Below are positions 56,857 to 64,000 of a stretch of 64,000 nucleotides of DNA, in pieces. The notes under the pieces are model-generated. The model had not been told where the DNA came from, did not search any database, and was given only the letters and a program-made list of their open reading frames with translations. The position numbers and the translations under genes were made by a program. Positions within the stretch are counted from its first letter, which is position 1; each line of letters starts with the position of its first letter. Source of the stretch: Syngnathus acus (Eukaryota > Chordata > Actinopteri > Syngnathiformes > Syngnathidae). Location of the stretch: assembly GCF_901709675.1 (NCBI RefSeq), contig NC_051088.1:3543164-3607163 (forward strand), given 5' to 3'.

Positions 56857-58214
56857 GCTGTGTGTGATAAATAACAACAAATTACTGCACTTGACTACAA
56901 CTATCGTACTAATAGTACTAATTAACGTTTTTCTTCGAACTCCAAGCATTGTTTGGTTTGGCTGTTTATATAAATCTATATAATCCACATAAATAAATGT
57001 TATCTAAACATCTTCGTTGAATGAAATGCTAACATTAGTGTTTATGCGAATCAATTGAAACCAACGTGCTAAATCCCCATGCTACATTTCTAAGTCATAT
57101 GTGTAAACAAGCTCATTATAAGCCTACGATAAATAAATACAATGTCTGAAATAATGAAACGCAATGCACAAACAATAAAACTGCATTTAAAAAAAAGAAA
57201 AATCGGTTTACCGTCCGTCTCAGCCAACTAAGTCTAAGGACAAAAAGTGCCTTACCACACTACTTCTTAGATTCGTCAAAAATGGAAAAAAATAAAATAC
57301 AAAAATAAAAGCAAATGAAAACGCTCGAGTCCACCCAAAATGTTTTAGAATGTCGTAGATTAACAAGCCTGAATGTATTTATTTTTTAATATACTACACA
57401 TACAAATTCGCGAAAGTGCTATTGTGAAACATTTGCTATCTAAACACGTCGACATGGGGAAGATAAACACAAATGTGGCACAGCCGCTGTTGACGTTGTT
57501 TACATCAGAATTGGTCTTATTCGCGATTCTGGACAACTGAATCGAGAGTCCTATTTATTGAGCTGATTTGTTTCTCATCAAAGCCGCGTTGCTAAAGGAA
57601 AACTTCATGTAGGTTTGCTTTTTGTGATGGGTTTAAAGTGCGCGACGTCCAGCTAGCTTGATGGCCAGCCTGGCATTAGCCGTGTACTAATGATTCATCA
57701 GTTCCGATGGAGAACCTATTCATCTATTGGCGTCTTGCTAGCGTCTACATTTTATAGTGTCCATTGCAAAGTGCTCGTCAATGGATTAAAATTACGATTG
57801 ATCTTTGTACAGTAGCTCAATGGATATTCTAATAGCGACGTAAAGGCCGCATTGGCTTTCACTCTGCGTATCTGCCGTAATATAACAATGATCAATCCAA
57901 GGCTTTAATATGGTAATGGAGTTTTAGTTAGTGTCGTACTAAATATTTCAATGTGTAGAATTTTGGAAGCTGTGTATGTGTGGTTTTTACGAATGCAAGG
58001 TAGGTATTTCGCTTCATATTCAATGGGGAAAGTGTATATCTGTAGCTGTATGTTTTTTATTCCAGCTACAGTTCTGCATATTCGTTTAGGACAGTACTGT
58101 ATTTTTAACAGGGTGATGGATGGATGTTAGTTGCTGTCATTTATGATTTTTCTTATACACACAAACAGCTTCAATATACTGTATGCTCATGCTCGATTGT
58201 AGGGTGGTAACAAC
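56857..58214. promoter_or_regulatory. Shared spacer of harbi1 and atg13, possible bidirectional promoter
   Basis: The two start codons point away from each other across 1.36 kb. No CpG island is obvious, but 57590-57700 is the most GC-rich part. An acceptor-like TTGTAG just before the atg13 start exon (58198-58203) indicates a 5' untranslated exon somewhere upstream. Confidence 0.45.
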
Positions 58215-61200
58215 ATGGACAGTGACCTGAGTACCCAGGATAAAAAAGACTTGGATAAGTTCATTAAGTTCTTTGCCTTAAAGGTGAGACGATGCTTTAT
58301 GATATATTCGAGTCACGTTATTATTAACTATAAAAATAAATAGTACTTTTCGTGTTCAATAACCGTTTGATTGTATCGTTGGTGTATTGTAGACTGTTCA
58401 GGTGATAGTCCAGGCTCGCCTTGGTGAGAAGATATGTACTCGCTCGTCTCCGTCCCCCACTGGCTCTGACTGGGTAAAACAATTTTTTTTCAAGGGCATT
58501 CATTTCTTACTGCGCTGTGTGCAAGAGTATGACACACAATGTGCAAGGATCCTTGTTATTTATAGTTTTTGTGACATCCACACTTATCTTTTTCACTTTA
58601 AGTGTGATTGGAATTTATTTATGTTCATTTGTTTTATTTTGTAGTTCAACTTAGCAATCAAAGACATCCCAGAAGTGACCCATGAAGCAAAGAAAATTTT
58701 GGCTGGCCAGCTTCCAGGCGTAGGACACTCAATGTGCGTGGAGATCTCTCTGAAGACTTCGGAGGTAAAACTCTATTTTTTTAAATGCTTTTATTTAAAG
58801 CTAAAAGGTTTTTGATATAGCTTTTCTGATATCCAACATTATTTGTACCAGTGCTAATCTTTACTCACTCACTGTAAATACCAAACCAAATCGAACCCCA
58901 AAATGCATCTGCCTCTCTTTCATCCAGGGGGACTCGATGGAGTTAGAGACTTGGTGCCTAGAGATTAATGAAAAGTAAGATGTTGGTCTTTTCTTACAAA
59001 TGTAGAGTTTCTCAAACATGGTGATTCATAACGGCATGTTATGATGGAAATGTCATTTTTCAGAATACACAATGAAAATCAAAGTACAACTTGTACAGAT
59101 TAGAAAGTCCCTACGCTCTGCTTCTGTCATATGCCCAGATGTTTGCAGATGAGTTTTTTTTTTTCTTTTCTTCTCCATTTCAAAGTAACTCATTGTTGCA
59201 GAGCTGCCAACTGTCCCTAAATCAGGATGCATGATATTTATCGGATCCATAATTCAACGGTCGACGATAATTTACCATCGGCTGGATAATGCAAACATGG
59301 TTGATATGTAGGCCGATATTGAAAGCCGCAACAAATAAGTACACTAATGTCCAACCAGCCAAAGTCTCCTCGACTCTAAACACAGTATTTATTATTATTA
59401 TTTAAACTTGGGCAACAGCTTAGGGCAAATATCTTTTGAACCAATATATTAAAGACAACCAAAATATCTCAACGAGCTGATCAAATCATTTTCCAAAGGT
59501 TTTCTCGATAAGAGTCTATCATCCATCCATCCATTTTCTATACTGCTTATCCCCACGGGGGTCGCGGGCGTACTGGAGCCTATCCCAGCAGTCATCGGGC
59601 AGTAAGCGGGGGACACCCTGAACCGGTTGCCCGACGATCGCAGGGCACACAGAGACGAACATTCGCACTCGCACTCACACCTAGGGGCAATTTGGAGTGC
59701 TCAATTGTTCTACCAAGCATGTTTTTTTTTTTTGGGATGTGGGAGGAAACCGGAGTGCCGGGAGAAAACATGCAAACTCCACACAGGGAGCGTCGGAGGA
59801 GGAATCTGCTTGGGATCATTTTCTTTAGGGCCGGACCAATTAATCGTTTTGCCGATTATAGCTCTTAAAATAATAAGTGCTGAAACATAAGTCAACATGT
59901 TTTTATTTTGTAGGTGTGATAAGGACATAAAAGTGTCGTATACTGTTTACGACCGTCTGTCTGTCCTTCTGAAATCTCTGCTGGCTGTCACTAGAGTAAC
60001 GCCTGCCTACAAACTGTCTAGAAAGCAGGGACATGACTATGTCATATTATACAGGTGAGTTAGACCAGTTTCTCATCACTCCAACGTTCCGTCTGCTCAT
60101 TGTATGTGCCTCCTTTGTCTAGGATCTATTTTGGAGAAGTTCAGATGAGAGGATTAGGAGAAGGTAGTTATTATTTTATTGTATTAGAATTATTCCCACC
60201 ATAAGTCAAACAATATGAATGTTTTTTACCTCTCTAAAACATTCATCAATAGCTTTCAGTCAAGTGTTTGTTTCCCATTTTTGAAGGTTTCCAGACGGTG
60301 CGTGTTGGTGTTGTGGGAACCCCCGTTGGCACTGTCACACTTTCTTGTGCCTATCGCACAAACCTGGCTTTAATGTCCAACAGGTAGGTAACATTTGCTC
60401 GGCCGTTTGACATGTCATAATGTAGTGTGTAGTTCATAGAATGTCCAGTGATTTTTTTTTTTTTTTATTAAACAAAAATTTGCAGACAATTTGAGCGATC
60501 TGCGCCTATCATGGGGATTATTGTGGACCACTTTGTGGACCCTCCCTGTGGCAGCCAGCGACCTGCAAATATGGGTCAGCCCTGCAACTACAGGTACCCA
60601 GTACACAAGTAAGAAGGACTTCAATTTTTTTTATTCCCAACCTTGCATGGTTGAAGCATTAGGTTCTCAAAAAATCTTATACCACTCCACCAAAAGAATG
60701 GCCAGCAAAAGTATAGTGCCCAGAGCTAATGCTCATGTCTTTTTTTAATTTACTCACTGCTTAGTCAGGGTAAAATCTGGACCTGTTTGGTTAAACACAA
60801 AGCTGATACTTGCAAGAGTTGAAGAAGTGTCTTGTTCTTCAGACATTAAATAAAACCAGAGTTGCCAACAATTACAGAACTTCCATAATTTATTATGGAA
60901 ATGACTGGACGCTCATGCGTTTTGTCTGCAATACTAATTGTTAGGGATATTTAAAAAATAATTTTCAGTCAAATCGCTGAAACAGGTTGAAAACAATCAA
61001 AAGAAAAAGAATCAGGGTTGCGCTTTGCGAGTCCTTGCACATGCGCTGTGGGAGCAAGCAGGCGACTGTAGAAAAAGAAAAAGCCGAAGACGTAGAAGAA
61101 GCCAAAACAGAAAAAAAAAAGTTAGATAACTCCTAACGACTTGACTCTGCCCCGATCGTGGCTCGTTTTAATAGATTATTGATTGATTGATCGATTGACT

Positions 61201-63713
61201 CAGATCAGCGGCATCAAACAAGGGCGCTTGCACAAAATGATGCTTTATTGGCAAATCGTTTTGTCCATTGACACTCAGACAACAATTGTGTGCCAACAAT
61301 TTTATCCATCACAGAGGTGTCAACAAATTTACAACAAATCAATTATCAAAGGTTTTAAAAATAAGTAATTAATTCTGATTTCTTTAATCATTTGTGAAAG
61401 CAGGTTGACATTTCCAAACATCTACTTTTACTTTGGAAAACAATGACAATCAATCCCTTATGTTACTTAGCTTAATTATTGTTGTTGACTAACTAAAATA
61501 AGATTCAATTATTCAAATAATTGATAAATTAGCAATTCAGACTCGTGGCGTCAGAATCAGCTTTATTGGCCAAGTTTGTGCATGCCAAACAAGGAATTTG
61601 ACTCTGGTTGATCTCAGCCTCTGTACAACATTTAAGGGACTAACAACATTCAGGTGACTAACAACATTTAAGTAGCAAGAACAGGATATTATTGCCCAGT
61701 GATACCAATACCAGAATTTCAGTAGTCTGTACCAATACCTGTGATTTACCACGATTCTGGATACTAGTTCGGTACCACGGTAAAAAACAACAAAATCCAC
61801 TTACTTTTAAAATCACTCATTTATTTAAAACTGCTTAAACCATATAGTAAACTTTATACATTAAAAAAGAGCAGCAGTGGCATGGAGCCTTCAAGTCACA
61901 CATGTATGAAAACAAGCAAGACTGATCATAAATCAGCAGCAGTGGCATGGAGCCTCTCAAGCATTTTTTGCACGTTGGCTTATTCAAATCTATTATTGCT
62001 CCGGTTTAGGGTGATCAGACGTCCTCTTTTTACCCGGACATGCCCTACTTTTGAGACCTGAAAAAATGTCGAGGGGGATTTTCAAAAATGTCCGGGATTT
62101 ATTTCTTTGACTGCCGCCGGCCACTTCAGCACTGTCACCAACAGCTAACAACTTGCGCAACTAACTTTTTCTTCACAGAGCAACAGACGACGACAATGGT
62201 GAAGCATTTGCAGGAGTTCAGGATTCTCAGGAAGTTTGCACTACATCCTTCTCCACTTCCCCCCCATCTCAGGTAATGCCCCCTTTTCCTTAGCAAAAGA
62301 CTATAAACCGCAACTTTTTTCTGCTTTCTTTAACTTCTGCAGTTTACTTGAAGTTTTTTTTTCTTATCCCAAAACCTATTAGGAAGTCACCCATTAGCTC
62401 AATTCCGATCTTATTTCTTAATCTCATTTGCGGCCTGTTTCTTTTCTTTTTTTTAAATTTTTAAATATGTATCGACAATTGCAATGCAACACGCTCAAAA
62501 GATTGGATTTTACGCGACTCTTTCTTTACCTCCTTGCATGTTTTTCTATTCTCTTCCCTCTTTTCTTCCTGCCACTGGACCGCTTTTCAGTGCTTCTGTA
62601 CACTGAGTCCTTCTCCTTCGAAACTGTCCAAGGCACTTCCTCTGGACAATCCACAGTTTCCACTGGTTCCCGGTCTCGTCACTCATCCTGTGAGTCTTCA
62701 CTGGCACATCTTTTTGTTTTGTTTTTAATTGCAGTCTGCTTACAGTCTTGCTTTCATTGATCTTGCCCTTTTTCTATCCCTATTACTAACAGGCTCAATC
62801 AATCTACACTGAATTTGCTAAAGATGATCCATGCATCTGTTCTCCTTTTTTGTCTGCACATGTAGCTGCTATCCTACCAGCCTCCTGTTCTAGCAGGAAC
62901 TCCTGAGCTTTGCCACACTGCTGCCAATCCAAGCCAGGTAATAATCAGACTGGTAAAAGAGCATGCGAGGAACAAATGCCTGCAGGTGCATATTGGGCGA
63001 TGTTGGAGTTCATGGTCAACACCAAATGCATGCACTCCAGACGCTGCATGCTGGGAAGGAGGACGGGGTGTTGCATCCAGCGCAGCCCTATCATGGCACC
63101 GAAGCTCATCTGACAGTGGAGCACATGCCCAATATACCTGGCAGCCGGTAATTGTACCTCGACGTCATTTCACAAAAGAAACGAGTCGATGATGTGAATC
63201 TGTGGTACTCTGATTTCACGTATGGCCTCCCTTCCCAGTGGCGACAATGACATTTTGTCCCACAGCGGAGAGGGAAGGAGGAGCACCTCTCCCTCTGACC
63301 CAGTCGAGACTCTTAATGCCTTGACGAGGAAAGTTGGAGCTTTTGTCAATAAACCCAATGCACGGGTAAGGAAAAAATGCATGTTTATACATAATGATCC
63401 AGCAGTGCATATAGAGTCAACACGCTTATTTTCAAATGTCAGGTTTTTGTGATAATAAATCCTTTGAAAAAAAGATTTCCACCATTGTCATGTAATGTTT
63501 AAACTTTAACTGAAAAAAGTTGTGTTCAAGTTTTTTAACAATGCATATGATTGTTGATGAATGAACATGCAGCGTATGTTCTTGTAGTTTTTTTTTTTGT
63601 TTATCTCAGTGGCATGACTTTCCCTGGTGTGTTTTTAGCTCTCAGCCACAATGGACCTGCCATTTGCTGCGTTTGCTCCCAGAGGCCTAGACTCTGAGGA
63701 CAATGATCCAATG
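58215..63713 (+). CDS. atg13: ATG13, autophagy-initiation subunit, 5' part
   Basis: Fourteen coding exons join in frame: 58215-58283, 58393-58473, 58645-58764, 58928-58974, 59914-60054, 60123-60163, 60287-60383, 60486-60593, 62179-62272, 62591-62689, 62866-62937, 63041-63147, 63239-63365, 63639-63713 (426 codons); the 3' exons lie beyond the window. Starts [20 protein letters not shown], then [16 protein letters not shown] and [16 protein letters not shown], which form the HORMA domain (about 1-190) that binds ATG101. The part from exon 9 ([17 protein letters not shown]) is the disordered Ser/Pro-rich tail; the [10 protein letters not shown] motif is conserved. ATG13 links ULK1, FIP200 and ATG101 and is an mTORC1 target. 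Exons 10-13 are less conserved and their edges less sure. Confidence 0.94.
59520..59800 (-). mobile_element. SINE in atg13 intron 4, inverted
   Basis: CATCCATCCATCCATTTTCT, the CCACGGGGGTCGCGGGCG block, CCCGACGATCGCAGGGCACA and GTGGGAGGAAACCGGAGTGC match the reverse complement of the SINE at 17523. The tRNA-related head is cut. Confidence 0.85.
60594..62178. other. atg13 intron 8, no gene
   Basis: Contains a LINE-tail-like piece at 61550-61620 (TCAGAATCAGCTTTATTGGC). A phrase (GCAGCAGTGGCATGGAGCCT) occurs twice, at about 61870 and 61936, a short direct repeat. No coding feature. Confidence 0.5.
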
Positions 63714-63766
63714 GTAAGTGTGGATGCCATGGGTTCAGTGAGCATTGGCCCGTTTCTGAGAATCAC

Positions 63767-64000
<234 letters not shown>

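Noticed and set aside
62963-63040. Upstream extension of atg13 exon 12
   Set aside because: The frame is open, but the CCAG acceptor at 63037-63040 gives the phase needed to join exon 11; earlier acceptors do not.

Overview
The window is vertebrate nuclear DNA, most likely from a ray-finned fish. Three host genes with clean GT-AG exons lie in the right two-thirds: creb3l1 (+, 29457-53786), harbi1 (-, 55515-56856) and the 5' part of atg13 (+, from 58215, running off the right edge). From memory, CREB3L1, HARBI1 and ATG13 share one chromosome region in mammals, so this looks like conserved synteny. Fish-type SINEs, Tc1 and hAT elements and long TG arrays support the assignment. The species is not determined.

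Left region (1-13100) is a nest of mobile DNA. A PolB-encoding Polinton/Maverick-like element with ~470-bp terminal inverted repeats (about 1042-8533) carries a broken, minus-strand protein-primed DNA polymerase gene (3394-8273) and a plus-strand gene of unknown function (1300-3216). The inverted repeats reach into both genes, so the two proteins share about 70 N-terminal residues. The middle of the element seems deleted. Three copies of one hAT family lie at its left edge, inside it and at its right edge; the right copy splits a possible minus-strand host exon. Two further hAT-type elements follow, then a diverged relict of the polymerase N-terminus next to paired octamer and E2F-like sites.

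Middle region (13100-29400) holds a LINE with an apparently intact 999-codon ORF and a tandem-repeat 5' end, a SINE, a fold-back hAT MITE, a RERG/RERGL-like GTPase gene that runs into a 187-bp minisatellite, three exons of a C-type lectin domain gene, a Penelope-like remnant with a hammerhead-like motif, and another hAT copy.

Right region (29400-64000): creb3l1 has 13 coding exons (493 codons) with bZIP, transmembrane segment and S1P-type site. Its introns hold an L2-type fragment, a hAT copy with a ~330-bp TG array, an intact Tc1 transposase gene in perfect inverted repeats, and nested SINE/MITE pairs. harbi1 (346 codons) and atg13 are head to head with about 1.36 kb between their start codons, so they may share a promoter. 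The window ends in a long TG array after atg13 coding exon 14.

The host genes act separately: CREB3L1 is an ER-membrane transcription factor released by proteolysis, HARBI1 a domesticated transposase, and ATG13 a subunit of the autophagy-initiating ULK complex. Exon coordinates were read by eye from splice sites and frame continuity; no alignments were run.
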